This document shows positions 1 to 8,809 of a stretch of DNA of 30,050 nucleotides, piece after piece; within the stretch, counting starts at the first letter, position 1; every line of letters starts with the position of its first letter. Below the pieces are notes generated by a model that had not been told where the DNA came from, searched no databases, and worked only from the letters and a program-made list of their open reading frames with translations. The DNA is from F23-D06 sp002392325 (GTDB lineage: Bacteria > Bacteroidota > Bacteroidia > Bacteroidales > WCHB1-69): the NCBI GenBank assembly GCA_946624065.1, contig CAMORT010000030.1, forward strand, positions 1-30,050. Direction: 5' to 3'. The position numbers and the translations under genes were made by a program.

Positions 1-346
1 TCCAGTTCTTGTTGATCTGATAGTTGAGATACAGGAAGTCGGTGTTGTCAAAAAATGAGTTGCTGCCAGGGTTGGCCACGATGCGTTGGCGGAAATAGTA
101 GGATAGACTCTTCGTGAAATTGCCGCCGACATGGATGTTGAAATAACGGCCTTGGAAACCGTATGTGTCATCATTGTGGGTGAGTGGCATGGCGGATGAG
201 GAGGTCATCAGGTGATGATACTCGAAATCCGCACGAACCTCCATGCGGAGCGTGCTAAGAAGCGGAACAGAATCGTTTTGGGCGTTCAGGCGGGGGAGGA
301 TCAGTAGTGATGTGATGATAGCGAGAATACAGGATATTCGTTTCAT
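1..346 (-). CDS. Porin-like outer-membrane protein, N-terminal part (runs off the window)
   Basis: The reading frame opens at an ATG at 346 on the minus strand and stays open to the window edge, giving 115 residues. Residues 1-22 form a signal peptide (MKRISCILAIITSLLILPRL, then NAQN), so the protein is exported. The mature part has alternating aromatic and polar residues typical of beta-strands, with a GFQGRYFNIHVGG stretch and a YYFRQRI stretch. I recall these from Bacteroidota proteins related to the OprO/OprP phosphate-selective porins; that assignment is an inference because most of the barrel is outside the window. The gene begins only 20 bases after the ribBA stop on the same strand, so the two may be co-transcribed. 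No separate promoter was seen in the 20-base gap. Confidence 0.6.
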   Translation of the reverse strand, partial: MKRISCILAIITSLLILPRLNAQNDSVPLLSTLRMEVRADFEYHHLMTSSSAMPLTHNDDTYGFQGRYFNIHVGGNFTKSLSYYFRQRIVANPGSNSFFDNTDFLYLNYQINKNW

Positions 347-366
347 AACCGGAAAGAGAATGAGGA

Positions 367-1575
367 TTATTCAATATGAAGATTGTGTCCCATCTTGTCT
401 TGTTTGGTCTTGAGATAGCGTTTGTTGATCTCGTTGGGCTCGATGATGATCGGAATCGTATCCTGAATCTGGATGCCATGTGCGGACAGTCCGACTCGTT
501 TGGCGGGATTGTTAGTGATGAGGCGGATGTTGGTGGCTCCGAGGTCACGCAAAATCTGCGCACCGATGCCATAGTCGCGCTCGTCGGCTTTGAATCCGAG
601 TTCAAGATTGGCTTCCACCGTGTCGCGGCCCAGTTCCTGCAGGTGATAGGCGCGGAGCTTGTTCACCAGTCCGATGCCACGGCCCTCTTGGCTCATGTAT
701 AGGATGATTCCCTGTCCTGCCTGGTCCACCATCTGCATAGAGCGGTGCAGCTGGTCGCCGCAGTCGCACTTGCAGGAGCCGAAGATGTCGCCCGTGGCGC
801 AAGAGGAGTGCACGCGCACCATGACCGGCTCGCCTTCTTTCCAATCCCCCTTCTTCAGCGCCAGGTGCGTGGCGCCGTTGTTGAGTTGGGTGTAGGCAAT
901 CAGTCTGAAAGTGCCCCATTGCGTGGGCAGGTTCACTTCCTGCTCTTTCCGTATGAGTTTCTCGTTCTGCAGCCGGTAGGCGATGAGTTTCTCGATGCTG
1001 GTGATCTTGATGTTGAATTTCTCGGCCACTTCCAGCAACTGCGGCATGCGGGCCATGGTGCCGTCGGGATTGATGATTTCGATGAGCGCGCCCACAGGGG
1101 TAAGGCCTGCGAGACGGCACATGTCAACCGTGGCTTCCGTGTGCCCCGCGCGCACGAGCACGCCTCCGTCGCGGGCGCGCAAGGGATTCACATGCCCAGG
1201 ACGGCCGAAATTGTGCGGCTTCATCGTCGGATCCGCCAATGCTTTGATGGTGGCAGCCCTGTCGTGCATGGAAACACCCGTGGTGCAACCGTGCTCCAAC
1301 AAGTCCACCGTGACCGTGAACGGCGTGCCTAACAGCGAAGTGTTGTTGCTCACCTGCATTTCCAGTCCAAGATCCTCGCAACGCTGCTGCGTCATCGGGG
1401 TGCACAGCACGCCGCGTCCGTATTGCAGCATGAAGTTCACCTTCTCCTGTGTTATGTGCTCGGCGGCGATGATGAAATCACCTTCGTTTTCCCGGTCCTC
1501 ATCATCCACCATGATAATGAATTTGCCGGCTTTGATGTCTTCTAATGCTTCTTCTATAGAGCAAAGTTTAGTCAT
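367..1575 (-). CDS. ribBA: Bifunctional 3,4-dihydroxy-2-butanone-4-phosphate synthase / GTP cyclohydrolase II
   Basis: This 402-residue protein makes both precursors of riboflavin: the four-carbon unit from ribulose 5-phosphate and the pyrimidine from GTP. The N-terminal RibB domain covers about residues 1-200 and has the acidic metal-binding motif DDEDRENEGD at 24-33. The C-terminal RibA domain (about 205-402) has the zinc ligands Cys259, Cys270 and Cys272 in the C-x10-C-x-C pattern, and the QEGRGIGL motif at 296-303. The length is normal for the fused enzyme, and no domain appears degraded. No FMN riboswitch-like fold was recognised upstream. Instead the start codon is preceded by tandem 9-base repeats (1592-1635). 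The porin-like gene follows after 20 bases. Confidence 0.97.
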   Translation of the reverse strand: MTKLCSIEEALEDIKAGKFIIMVDDEDRENEGDFIIAAEHITQEKVNFMLQYGRGVLCTPMTQQRCEDLGLEMQVSNNTSLLGTPFTVTVDLLEHGCTTGVSMHDRAATIKALADPTMKPHNFGRPGHVNPLRARDGGVLVRAGHTEATVDMCRLAGLTPVGALIEIINPDGTMARMPQLLEVAEKFNIKITSIEKLIAYRLQNEKLIRKEQEVNLPTQWGTFRLIAYTQLNNGATHLALKKGDWKEGEPVMVRVHSSCATGDIFGSCKCDCGDQLHRSMQMVDQAGQGIILYMSQEGRGIGLVNKLRAYHLQELGRDTVEANLELGFKADERDYGIGAQILRDLGATNIRLITNNPAKRVGLSAHGIQIQDTIPIIIEPNEINKRYLKTKQDKMGHNLHIE

Positions 1576-1591
1576 AGGGTAGTGGGGTTTG

Positions 1592-1635
1592 GTTTGTAAA
1601 GTTTATAAGGTTTTTAAAGTTTTAAAGTTTGTTCT
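1592..1635. repeat. Tandem degenerate 9-base repeats in the ribBA leader
   Basis: On the plus strand the units are GTTTGTAAA, GTTTATAAG, GTTTTTAAA, GTTTTAAA (8 bases) and GTTTGTTCT, head to tail. Read in the ribBA direction they are of the form YTTANAAAC and end about 17 bases before the ATG. The same unit in the same orientation relative to the gene is found just before lepB (14251-14292). Confidence 0.75.
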
Positions 1636-1637
1636 TT

Positions 1638-1645
1638 CAAATTTA
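1638..1645 (-). promoter_or_regulatory. Candidate -7 element of ribBA
   Basis: The minus strand reads TAAATTTG, which fits the Bacteroidota TAnnTTTG consensus. It lies 62 bases before the ribBA start, upstream of the 9-base repeats, which would then be in the transcribed leader. No convincing TTTG -33 element is seen at the right distance, so this is weak. Confidence 0.35.
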
Positions 1646-1676
1646 AGTTGTGGTTGAGAATGAGAGGCGATAACGA

Positions 1677-2972
1677 TTACCGCGCTTTCTGATAGATGTT
1701 TGCCCCTTTGATGAACCATCTCGTACCATTGATGTTGCCATTCTTCCGGTAGCGGAAGGCAATTCGGAAGTTACTGCTGTTGATGACGGAAAGGTCAAGG
1801 GCGTTGCTGAGCTCGAAGTTGCTCGGATAACTGTTCAGATTCGGGTTGAATGCGGTCCAGTCGCTCTCGTTGAATTCTCCGCCATTGTAGGTGGTGGAGT
1901 AATAGACCTGGTAATAGGTGGCAGGACTGCCCTCCACATTGTTGTGGTGGTTGATCTTCAATATCTTGCCGTTCAAGTCTGCGATCGTAATCTGCGGTGA
2001 AATCAGCCAGTCGTCACAATTGGAGGTGGTGCTGTTGTGGAACATGAAGTCATCGCCTTGGTAGCTTTGGAACATCCATGCGTTATTGTTCGGGTTGGTG
2101 CTCCATCCGCCCGTGGTCAGAGAGTTGTTGTCGAATGTGAATGACTGGATCAGAATGTCACTTGTGTTAAAGGCGTCCTGAATGTCCTCTTTCGTCCTCA
2201 GTGTAAGCTGGTATTCGTCATTGTAAACAGAAAGAATACCGTATAGGCAATACTCTTTGTTCTCAATGATGGTAGAGCGGAAATTGGCGTAGTTGGAGGT
2301 GCGCACGATCACCGTTGCCCCGTTGATGTAAACCTCGCGGTCCATGGTGAGGTCGTTGGTGGCCAAGGGTTGGCCAATGTACTTGCTGTCGAAGCGGCAC
2401 CCGTTGATGCGCACCAGACAATTGGTGTTCTCGGTGGTCAACTGGCTACTGCCTGTGATTTCAATGGGTTTGGCAATAATCGGATTGTTAGGATCCGGAA
2501 GACCGTCCTTGTGGATGTAACGGTCGAGCGCTTCCTGATTGATACGCTGCACGGAAGTCCTGTCTTTCCAGCCAATCTGGTACTTGTTGTGGTAATCACC
2601 CACGATGAGTCCGCGGCAGTCCAAATAGATGGTCTGGCCCACAGGGTATTCGTTATAGAGTCCGGTGCGGTCGATGGAAATCTCAATGCCGCCCGTCTCG
2701 TCCTGAATGGTCATGTACTTGTAGCAATTTCCGCCTTGGTCGGAACTCACCACCACCGCCTTCACGATGAAGGGTTCGTCCCAACTGCAGATGGAATCCT
2801 GCATGCCGGAACCCAGCGAGGTGTGTTTGGCCTTGATGTCTTGGATTGTATGGTTTGCGGGAGGACCTGTATATACCGGGACCTCAAATTCGGGCTCTTC
2901 CCAGCGGTTGCAGGATGCGAATATCAAGCTGAACAGGACAATGCCTAAAATGGAAATATATGTCTTTTTCAT
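1677..2972 (-). CDS. DUF5689 surface lipoprotein with C-terminal choice-of-anchor-J-like domain (copy A)
   Basis: This 431-residue lipoprotein has a signal peptide ending in a lipobox with Cys21 (IFASC), followed by acidic residues (NRWEEPE) that would suit export to the cell surface. About residues 40-270 match the DUF5689 pattern: a GNCYKY / DETGGIEI core, then GQTIYLDCRGL and GDYH, which resembles an OB-type beta-barrel. A central RTSNYANF motif is shared with its neighbour. The last 150 residues (FDNNSLTTGGW, then DDWLISPQI) look like a cleaved-adhesin/choice-of-anchor-J jelly-roll. It is the last gene of a three-gene unit behind the TonB-dependent receptor, with an 11-base gap to the paralogue upstream. 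The ligand is unknown. Similar OB-like cores occur in some secreted nucleases, but no nuclease motif is present here. Confidence 0.85.
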   Translation of the reverse strand: MKKTYISILGIVLFSLIFASCNRWEEPEFEVPVYTGPPANHTIQDIKAKHTSLGSGMQDSICSWDEPFIVKAVVVSSDQGGNCYKYMTIQDETGGIEISIDRTGLYNEYPVGQTIYLDCRGLIVGDYHNKYQIGWKDRTSVQRINQEALDRYIHKDGLPDPNNPIIAKPIEITGSSQLTTENTNCLVRINGCRFDSKYIGQPLATNDLTMDREVYINGATVIVRTSNYANFRSTIIENKEYCLYGILSVYNDEYQLTLRTKEDIQDAFNTSDILIQSFTFDNNSLTTGGWSTNPNNNAWMFQSYQGDDFMFHNSTTSNCDDWLISPQITIADLNGKILKINHHNNVEGSPATYYQVYYSTTYNGGEFNESDWTAFNPNLNSYPSNFELSNALDLSVINSSNFRIAFRYRKNGNINGTRWFIKGANIYQKAR

Positions 2973-2983
2973 AATCGTATGCG

Positions 2984-4237
2984 TTATTTGTTGACAGTGG
3001 CGGATATTTTAATGTTCTTGACAGCCCATGTGGAATTGTTACCATTGTACTGGTATGCGATTCTGAATTTGGAACTCACAGCGGATTCGGGAATGTTGAA
3101 GTTGACATCCATGAAACTGCTGCTGAAATTGGAAATCGGAATCTCATGCCAAGTGGTGGAGGTCACATCACCCGTGAAATTGGTGGTGTAGTAGCATTTC
3201 ATCTCGTTGTTTCCGGCATTAGGCGCACGGTGACTGAATGAAAGCATTTGCTCGGTGGTCCCGGTCAGATTGATTTCAGGAGAGATGAGCCAGCTGTTCG
3301 TCTGTGTGTTGGCGTTAATCATAAATCCTGCGAAACTGGAGTTAACGAGAGTCGTCCATTCACTTCCGTTGGTCACCTTAATCCAACCTTGGTTGAAGGC
3401 GTTGTTGTAGTCCACCGTGAAGATGTCCTGGCTGGATGCCGGGTTCACAAAACCTTGCACATCATTCAGGTCGCGGATGACAATCTGCACATAGTTGTTG
3501 TATCTCGTAAGAATACCAAATACATTGCCGGTGCCAGTGGGCAACTTCTCGTTGTAGAAGTCAGCATAGTTGCTGGTGCGCATAGTGATGGTGGAACCGT
3601 CCGCCATCTTGAGGTCATGGCTGGTGGCGGTGTAGGGATCACAGAAAGTGGCGATACCTCCCTCCACAAAAGTGGCGCCCTCCAACTTCACCAAGCGGTT
3701 GTAATAGGTTGCTGGAATAGCGTCCGCATTGGGAATGGAAGTCAGCGTGATGGTGGGCTCTACTGTCTGTAGGGGACCGTGGTTGAAGATGAAAAGATGG
3801 GCTTTGCCGGAAGGGATGGGTTCCATTTTGTCATTGGCCCACAAACCGAGTTGGGGAAGTTTGCGGTAATCGCCCAAATCAAGACCGTTACATTTCACAA
3901 ATACGCGCTGTCCAAGACGGTATTTGTTGTAAAGGGTAGAACTGTTGATTTTGATTTGGATGGCTCCGGTCTCATCCTCAATATTGATGTATTTGTAGCA
4001 GTTGCCGTGTTCGTCGGAAGTGGTGACGATACCGGTGATGATGATGTCGTCGATATCTTCGGAAATATGGACATAGGAGTCGCTTGAGCCGATCTCATGC
4101 ATGGCGAGCAACTCCGCAATGGTGGTATTGGCTTCTCCTTCGTAGATGGGCATGGGCGCCACATCCGGATCCATTTTACAACCGGCGAACAGCACGGTTG
4201 TGATTATAACGGTGAAAATCAAATGTCTGTATTTCAT
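2984..4237 (-). CDS. DUF5689 surface lipoprotein with C-terminal choice-of-anchor-J-like domain (copy B)
   Basis: This 417-residue paralogue of the adjacent lipoprotein has a lipobox at Cys20 (LFAGC) followed by KMDPD. The DUF5689 core is recognisable from GNCYKYINIEDETG, LYNKYRLGQ, KCNGLDLGDY and the shared RTSNYADF motif. The C-terminal part (from about residue 270) has NSWLISPEINL and a final KFRIAYQYNG, again a jelly-roll-like choice-of-anchor-J domain. The two copies share domain order but are clearly diverged, which suggests an old duplication with different ligand specificity; that is inference. The gene sits 21 bases behind the TonB-dependent receptor gene and 11 bases before copy A, with no promoter between them, so all three are probably one transcript. 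Confidence 0.85.
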   Translation of the reverse strand: MKYRHLIFTVIITTVLFAGCKMDPDVAPMPIYEGEANTTIAELLAMHEIGSSDSYVHISEDIDDIIITGIVTTSDEHGNCYKYINIEDETGAIQIKINSSTLYNKYRLGQRVFVKCNGLDLGDYRKLPQLGLWANDKMEPIPSGKAHLFIFNHGPLQTVEPTITLTSIPNADAIPATYYNRLVKLEGATFVEGGIATFCDPYTATSHDLKMADGSTITMRTSNYADFYNEKLPTGTGNVFGILTRYNNYVQIVIRDLNDVQGFVNPASSQDIFTVDYNNAFNQGWIKVTNGSEWTTLVNSSFAGFMINANTQTNSWLISPEINLTGTTEQMLSFSHRAPNAGNNEMKCYYTTNFTGDVTSTTWHEIPISNFSSSFMDVNFNIPESAVSSKFRIAYQYNGNNSTWAVKNIKISATVNK

Positions 4238-4258
4238 TGTTTTATGTTTTTTCGTTTG

Positions 4259-6820
4259 TTACATTGAGAAATTTATACCCAAATAGAACGTGGTTCCGAA
4301 TGCGTAATAATACTTGTTGCCGAATTTGTTCACATTGTAGTTGGAGTAGTCGAAACGGTACTGCTCCCAAGCGGTGGTGATCAGGTTCTTGTTGTTGAGC
4401 AGGTTGGTGACGCTGGCGTTGAATCCGATGTTGTATTTGTATTTGATGCGCCATGACTTGCTGATGGACAGGTCGAGGGTGAACTGGCCTTTCAGGCGGG
4501 TTTGGTCAGCCACAAGATGGTAGAGCTCGGAATTCTCCTCCAGAGCGCCGCGAGCGGTGCTGGTTCTTCTCTCCGGATTCAAGTCACAGTAAATCTTGTC
4601 GAAATAATTGGCGTTGATGTTCACCCACCAGTAGTTGTAGTTGAACTTGAGACCAGCGGTGGCGGCCACTTGCGGCGTTCCGGCCACATGGTAGTTCTTC
4701 CAATACACGGTTCTCTGGTACTCGCCTTCAAAGTCGGTGCCGTTTTCAGCATTCATGGTCACTTGTGCGCGGTCAGAGTAGCGGTAGTCACCATAGTTGC
4801 CGGCGAGGATGAGGGAGAACATGCTGCCCAACTTGATTTCAGCGCCCAACTCGATGCCCATGTGGCGTTGGTCGATGCCGGAAATGGAATAGTTGACCAT
4901 GCTGGCATAATCGTCGTGATAGAAACTGATAAGGCGGGTGTTATCTATGATTTGCGTGAAGTAGGCGGTGAGTCTCATTTTAATGGCAGGGTAGGAGAGA
5001 ATGTAGGAGAGGTCGCCGGCATAGATCTTCTCACATTTCAGGTTGTCAACCAGTTTGTTGCGGATACGCGGGGCCACGAATGCGTTGAGTGCGCTGGGCG
5101 CTAAGGACTGCGCCTGGCCGTTCAGCACGAGGTAATTGCGTCCGTTGATTTTGTAAGTGAGACCCAATTTGCCGCCACCTTCCAGAAAACCCTCGGTCTC
5201 GGATTTTCCGAGCGACTCGTTCTGGAAACGGCCGTTCTGCATGTTGCCCACACGCCAGAATTCAGTGCCGCCAATCTGACCGCCGAAGTGGAAATCGAGA
5301 TGCGGATAGGTGAACACGGCGGTAGCCCAGGCGCGCTGGGTGTAAATGTGGTAGTCGTAGCTGTAACCGAACACATCGCCCTCATGCAATGTGTCGTCCT
5401 TGTGCAGCAGGTCGTTGTATTGGATGTTGTAGTCATCGGGGAATTCGCCCTCGGAGAACTTGTCCACATCCAGCCAGTAGGCACCGCCCAGCAGGTCGTT
5501 GATGGTCTTGTAGTTCTTCTGCTTCATGCCGCGCACATCCAGACCGGCGTACAGTTTGATGTGGTCGTTGAACGAATAGGCCAGGTTGGAGCTGCCACCC
5601 ATCTGGAAATGGTCGAAAATGCGGTTCTCCACCATGTATTGGGCACGTTTGCCCTGGTAGGCGGCCAGTTGGTTGACCTCATACATCTTGTCCCAGTTGA
5701 TTTGGGTGTATGATTCGTCGTTGGTGGCCCAGTAGTTGAAGATATTGCCGTAAAAATAGTTCGTGTCGCCGTTGTTGATTTGGTAGGAGGGCAGATAGCG
5801 ATAGTAGTCGGGGCGCGGGTCGGCCACATCGTACCAGTTGAGGGAAGTGGTGTTGCTGCGTCCGAAGGTGAAACCGAGGGTGGTATTGATCTGGAGTTTG
5901 TTGTTGGTGGGCGCGTAGGTGTGCGTGAGCAGGATGACCGGCTCGCACACAGTGCGCACGCGGGCGTTGCGCTGCTTGCCCTGATACCAGCCCCAGTTGG
6001 CGTTGTAATAGTGGTCGTTCAGCAGGTCGTACACCTCCTGCACGGAGTTTGACTGCATGCCGCGCGAGGTGTAGGAGGTGAAGGCCGACAGGTTGAGCCA
6101 GTTCTCGGCGTTGAACTTCTTCTCCACGGCCAGAAAACCGGCGAAACTGTTGTAGGAAGTTCCTTCCACATAAGCTAAGTTATTGCCGAAACGCGCCGAC
6201 AGGGAACCCGCAACCGACCATCCGTTTTTCATCACGCCCGTTCCGCCCGTCAGCATAAACCGGTTGGAGTATGTGCGGTTGGAGAGGGAGTAGGTGGCGC
6301 GGAGCTGCCGGCGGATGTTGCTGGCGCGCAGGTTGTAGTTGGAGGCGCCGCCCACATTGCCGAAGGTGAAACTTGCTGGATTGATGTTGACGATGTTTTC
6401 CGGATAGCGGAATATGTGGTTCAAACCGCCCCACTGCGAGTAGGATGCACGCTGCGTGACCCGGCTGTTCATGCTGAAACCGTTCATGCAGATGTCCTGA
6501 TACTTGTTGTCGTATCCTCTGGAACGGAAATAGGCAATGCTGAATGTGTAGGAGGTGTTGTTGACATACACATCTTGGGAGGAGTGCAGCAGACTGGGCA
6601 CATAGTTTCCGCTGCCGTTCTCGCTCTCATCATCCTGTCCTTCACTGATGTTGGCAGAGGTGTTGTCGTCGTTCTGCGAATAGCCGCTGTATTTGGCGGT
6701 GGTATCCGTGACCGTGCCTTTTTGCTTTTTGTTTTTGCCTTTCCCGGTGGCATTGTCCTGGGCAAAACCCATGCTTACTGCCAGCAGAATGGCTAAGATC
6801 AAAAGTAAAGATTTCTTCAT
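4259..6820 (-). CDS. TonB-dependent receptor (plug plus beta-barrel)
   Basis: This 853-residue outer-membrane protein has a signal peptide (MKKSLLLILAILLAVSMGFA, then Q) and a Lys/Asp-rich linker (about 22-70). A plug-like domain follows at about 75-180 (VPSLLHSSQDVYV, FRSRGYD, then FTFGNVGGASNYNLRAS). The rest is a long aromatic-rich barrel ending in YLGINFSM, a typical C-terminal beta-strand. Most Bacteroidota receptors of this type begin with a carboxypeptidase-like beta-sandwich; it is missing or reduced to the short linker here. The gene leads the operon with two DUF5689 lipoproteins, which by analogy with SusC/SusD pairs would capture the substrate at the surface. The substrate cannot be read from the sequence. 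A divergent promoter region with dut lies just upstream. Confidence 0.8.
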   Translation of the reverse strand: MKKSLLLILAILLAVSMGFAQDNATGKGKNKKQKGTVTDTTAKYSGYSQNDDNTSANISEGQDDESENGSGNYVPSLLHSSQDVYVNNTSYTFSIAYFRSRGYDNKYQDICMNGFSMNSRVTQRASYSQWGGLNHIFRYPENIVNINPASFTFGNVGGASNYNLRASNIRRQLRATYSLSNRTYSNRFMLTGGTGVMKNGWSVAGSLSARFGNNLAYVEGTSYNSFAGFLAVEKKFNAENWLNLSAFTSYTSRGMQSNSVQEVYDLLNDHYYNANWGWYQGKQRNARVRTVCEPVILLTHTYAPTNNKLQINTTLGFTFGRSNTTSLNWYDVADPRPDYYRYLPSYQINNGDTNYFYGNIFNYWATNDESYTQINWDKMYEVNQLAAYQGKRAQYMVENRIFDHFQMGGSSNLAYSFNDHIKLYAGLDVRGMKQKNYKTINDLLGGAYWLDVDKFSEGEFPDDYNIQYNDLLHKDDTLHEGDVFGYSYDYHIYTQRAWATAVFTYPHLDFHFGGQIGGTEFWRVGNMQNGRFQNESLGKSETEGFLEGGGKLGLTYKINGRNYLVLNGQAQSLAPSALNAFVAPRIRNKLVDNLKCEKIYAGDLSYILSYPAIKMRLTAYFTQIIDNTRLISFYHDDYASMVNYSISGIDQRHMGIELGAEIKLGSMFSLILAGNYGDYRYSDRAQVTMNAENGTDFEGEYQRTVYWKNYHVAGTPQVAATAGLKFNYNYWWVNINANYFDKIYCDLNPERRTSTARGALEENSELYHLVADQTRLKGQFTLDLSISKSWRIKYKYNIGFNASVTNLLNNKNLITTAWEQYRFDYSNYNVNKFGNKYYYAFGTTFYLGINFSM

Positions 6821-6851
6821 ATTATGTATAATTTATTATTGTAATAAAAAG

Positions 6852-6881
6852 TTTGCAAAGATACAATTTTTTGTACTTTTG
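6852..6881 (+). promoter_or_regulatory. dut promoter
   Basis: TTTG at 6852-6855 and TACTTTTG at 6874-6881 are separated by 18 bases. This fits the -33/-7 promoter of the Bacteroidota housekeeping sigma factor. The dut start codon follows 22 bases later. Confidence 0.7.
6856..6863 (-). promoter_or_regulatory. -7 element of the TonB-dependent receptor operon
   Basis: The minus strand reads TATCTTTG, an exact TAnnTTTG match, 36 bases before the receptor start codon. It directly abuts the -33 element of the divergent dut promoter. A matching -33 element on the minus strand is not clear. Confidence 0.55.
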
Positions 6882-6902
6882 CCGCCCTAAGAAAGAACGA
6901 TT

Positions 6903-7352
6903 ATGGAAAATAGAATCTGCAAAGTTTTCAACAAGTCCGCCAATGCGCTTCCTGCCTATGAATCGCGTTACGCTTCAGGCATGGATTTGCGCGCTGATTT
7001 GGACGGAAGTGTGGTGCTCCAACCCGGCGAGCGCAAACTCATCCCGACGGGCCTTTTTATAGAATTGCCGGAAGATTGTGAGGCGCAGGTGCGTCCCCGC
7101 AGCGGTTTGGCTGTGAAACACGGCATCACTGTGCTCAACAGCCCGGGCACCATCGATGCTGACTATCGTGGCGAGGTCAAGGTGCTCCTCATCAACCTGT
7201 CGCAGGAACCCTTTGAAATCCAACCCGGTGAGCGCATTGCCCAGATGGTTGTGTCACGGTTCCAGCAGATGCAGTGGCAGGAGGTGGAGTCCGTGGACGA
7301 CCTTTCCCAAACCGAACGAGGCGCCGGCGGCTTCGGCCATACCGGAAAATGA
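6903..7352 (+). CDS. dut: Deoxyuridine 5'-triphosphate nucleotidohydrolase (dUTPase)
   Basis: The 149-residue enzyme hydrolyses dUTP to dUMP and pyrophosphate. This keeps uracil out of DNA and feeds dTMP synthesis. The five motifs of the trimeric dUTPase family are present: SGMDLRADL near the N-terminus, PRSGLAVKHGI (motif 2), GTIDADYRGEVKV with the catalytic Asp (motif 3), GERIAQMV (motif 4) and the glycine-rich C-terminal RGAGGFGHTGK (motif 5). Length is standard. It has its own promoter at 6852-6881, and the TPR gene follows after about 77-92 bases on the same strand. Confidence 0.97.
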   Translation: MENRICKVFNKSANALPAYESRYASGMDLRADLDGSVVLQPGERKLIPTGLFIELPEDCEAQVRPRSGLAVKHGITVLNSPGTIDADYRGEVKVLLINLSQEPFEIQPGERIAQMVVSRFQQMQWQEVESVDDLSQTERGAGGFGHTGK

Positions 7353-7444
7353 TTTTCCAACATGTCAAAAGTGATGCCTCTGCCCAACATCACAATAAAA
7401 ACCGTTTTTCGCAGTTATCAAAACCGATAATGAAATTTGTTGCT

Positions 7445-8809
7445 ATGCGTAAATACATCACTCTGGTCGTCTTGCTTGTGTTGAGTGCCCTTGTTTTTGG
7501 CCAGCCCCCCAAGAAGACGCGTAATGTGGCCAAAACCGACGCTCCCGCTGTGAGCGCGCGCAAGGTTTCGGTGGATTTCACTTCAGGCCTAAAGTCTTAT
7601 TATTCAGGTCATAATCCCGAAGCACTTAAAGTGTTTAATGGGATATTGCTGGATAATCCCAAACACGACCCGTCCTACTTCATGCTCTCCAAAATCTATA
7701 TGGACCAGAAGAATTATGCCGATGCCAAAATGGCATTGCAGCAGGCCATGAAGTTGGATAAGAAAAATGTGTGGTACAAGGTGAACATGGCGAAACTGCT
7801 CTCCACCATGGGGGATGATGCGGCGGCCGCGAAACTGTGGGAGCAGATATGTAAAGAGGTAAAGAATAATGAATATTACCTCTATGCGCTCGCCGAATGT
7901 TATCTGAACCTTCAGAAAACCCAGAAGGTGATTGAAACCTACAACAGAATGGAGCAGATAATGGGCACCAACGATGAAATCACGCGCGTGAAGGCCTCGT
8001 TGTGGCTCTATATTAACGATGTGAAATCGGCGGTGGGAGAGTACGACGCGCTTATCGCCAAATATCCGCACAACGCCGACTATTATATCCAGGCCGGTAT
8101 CATCTACCAAAGCAACAATATGCTCGACAAAGCGTATGATTATTATGTCAAGGCGCTTGAAATCACACCTGCAGATCCGCAGTTGAACATGGCGTTGGCT
8201 TCCTACTGGGAACAGAAACACCAGCCGGAAAAGGTGATGGAGTGTATAGCCCGTGTGTTTAACAATCCGGAAGTTCCTATAAGTGAGAAACAACCCTATA
8301 TGCGCAGCTGCATGGCAGCGGCGGTGCGCTCCAAGAGCCAGTCTGACATCCAACGGGCGGCCAATATGGCGGAAACCCTCATCCAGACGCATCCCACAGA
8401 GTCGGAAGGATATGTGTGCAAGGCGCGCTTGAATGTGATGGTGCAGCGTTACGCCGAAGCACTGCCCCTGTATGACCAGGCACTGAAACTGGACAACACC
8501 TCTTTCGCTTTGTGGGAGGACTACTTCTATGTGATATCCAAATTGAACCAGTACAACAAAATGCTGCAGTATGAGGAGGAAGTCCAGGAACTGTTCCCTC
8601 AAAACGCAGCCGTCCTGTACCAACTAGGTTTGGCATACCTGCAGGAAAAGAATGCCGACAAGGCCATCGACTACCTCAAACAGGCGCTTGCCCTCTCGTA
8701 TGAGTCCGACAAAAAGGCGCTGGTCAACAAAGCGTTGGGTGACGCTTATCAATTGAAAGGTGATGAGGCCACTGCCGATGCGTATTGGAGAAAAAGTAAA
8801 AAAATGTAG
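7445..8809 (+). CDS. Exported tetratricopeptide-repeat protein
   Basis: The 454-residue protein begins with a signal peptide (MRKYITLVVLLVLSALVFG). I chose the ATG at 7445 for this reason; an in-frame ATG at 7430 would add five residues (MKFVA). The open frame extends further upstream over dut, but that part has no signal-peptide character and is a shadow. The mature protein is almost entirely helical TPR repeats, starting with a GLKSYYSGHNPEALKVF pair and continuing to QLGLAYLQEKNADKAIDYL and ALGDAYQLKGDEATADAYW. Such proteins are periplasmic or outer-membrane-associated scaffolds in this phylum, and no specific role can be assigned. The stop codon TAG at 8807-8809 lies inside the terminator hairpin that separates this gene from yidC. 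Confidence 0.85.
   Translation: MRKYITLVVLLVLSALVFGQPPKKTRNVAKTDAPAVSARKVSVDFTSGLKSYYSGHNPEALKVFNGILLDNPKHDPSYFMLSKIYMDQKNYADAKMALQQAMKLDKKNVWYKVNMAKLLSTMGDDAAAAKLWEQICKEVKNNEYYLYALAECYLNLQKTQKVIETYNRMEQIMGTNDEITRVKASLWLYINDVKSAVGEYDALIAKYPHNADYYIQAGIIYQSNNMLDKAYDYYVKALEITPADPQLNMALASYWEQKHQPEKVMECIARVFNNPEVPISEKQPYMRSCMAAAVRSKSQSDIQRAANMAETLIQTHPTESEGYVCKARLNVMVQRYAEALPLYDQALKLDNTSFALWEDYFYVISKLNQYNKMLQYEEEVQELFPQNAAVLYQLGLAYLQEKNADKAIDYLKQALALSYESDKKALVNKALGDAYQLKGDEATADAYWRKSKKM

Noticed and set aside
255..605. Minus-strand frame of 116 codons across the ribBA-porin junction
   Set aside because: It overlaps the true ribBA and porin frames, and its translation is Ser/Pro/Arg-rich without features; the porin frame ending at 346 has a signal peptide.
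1576..1676. FMN riboswitch upstream of ribBA
   Set aside because: The gap is short, AT-rich and filled by 9-base repeats; none of the conserved RFN helices can be placed.
7274..7444. Longer start for the TPR protein, overlapping the 3' end of dut
   Set aside because: The extra residues are Arg-rich and hide the signal peptide, which begins at the ATG at 7445.
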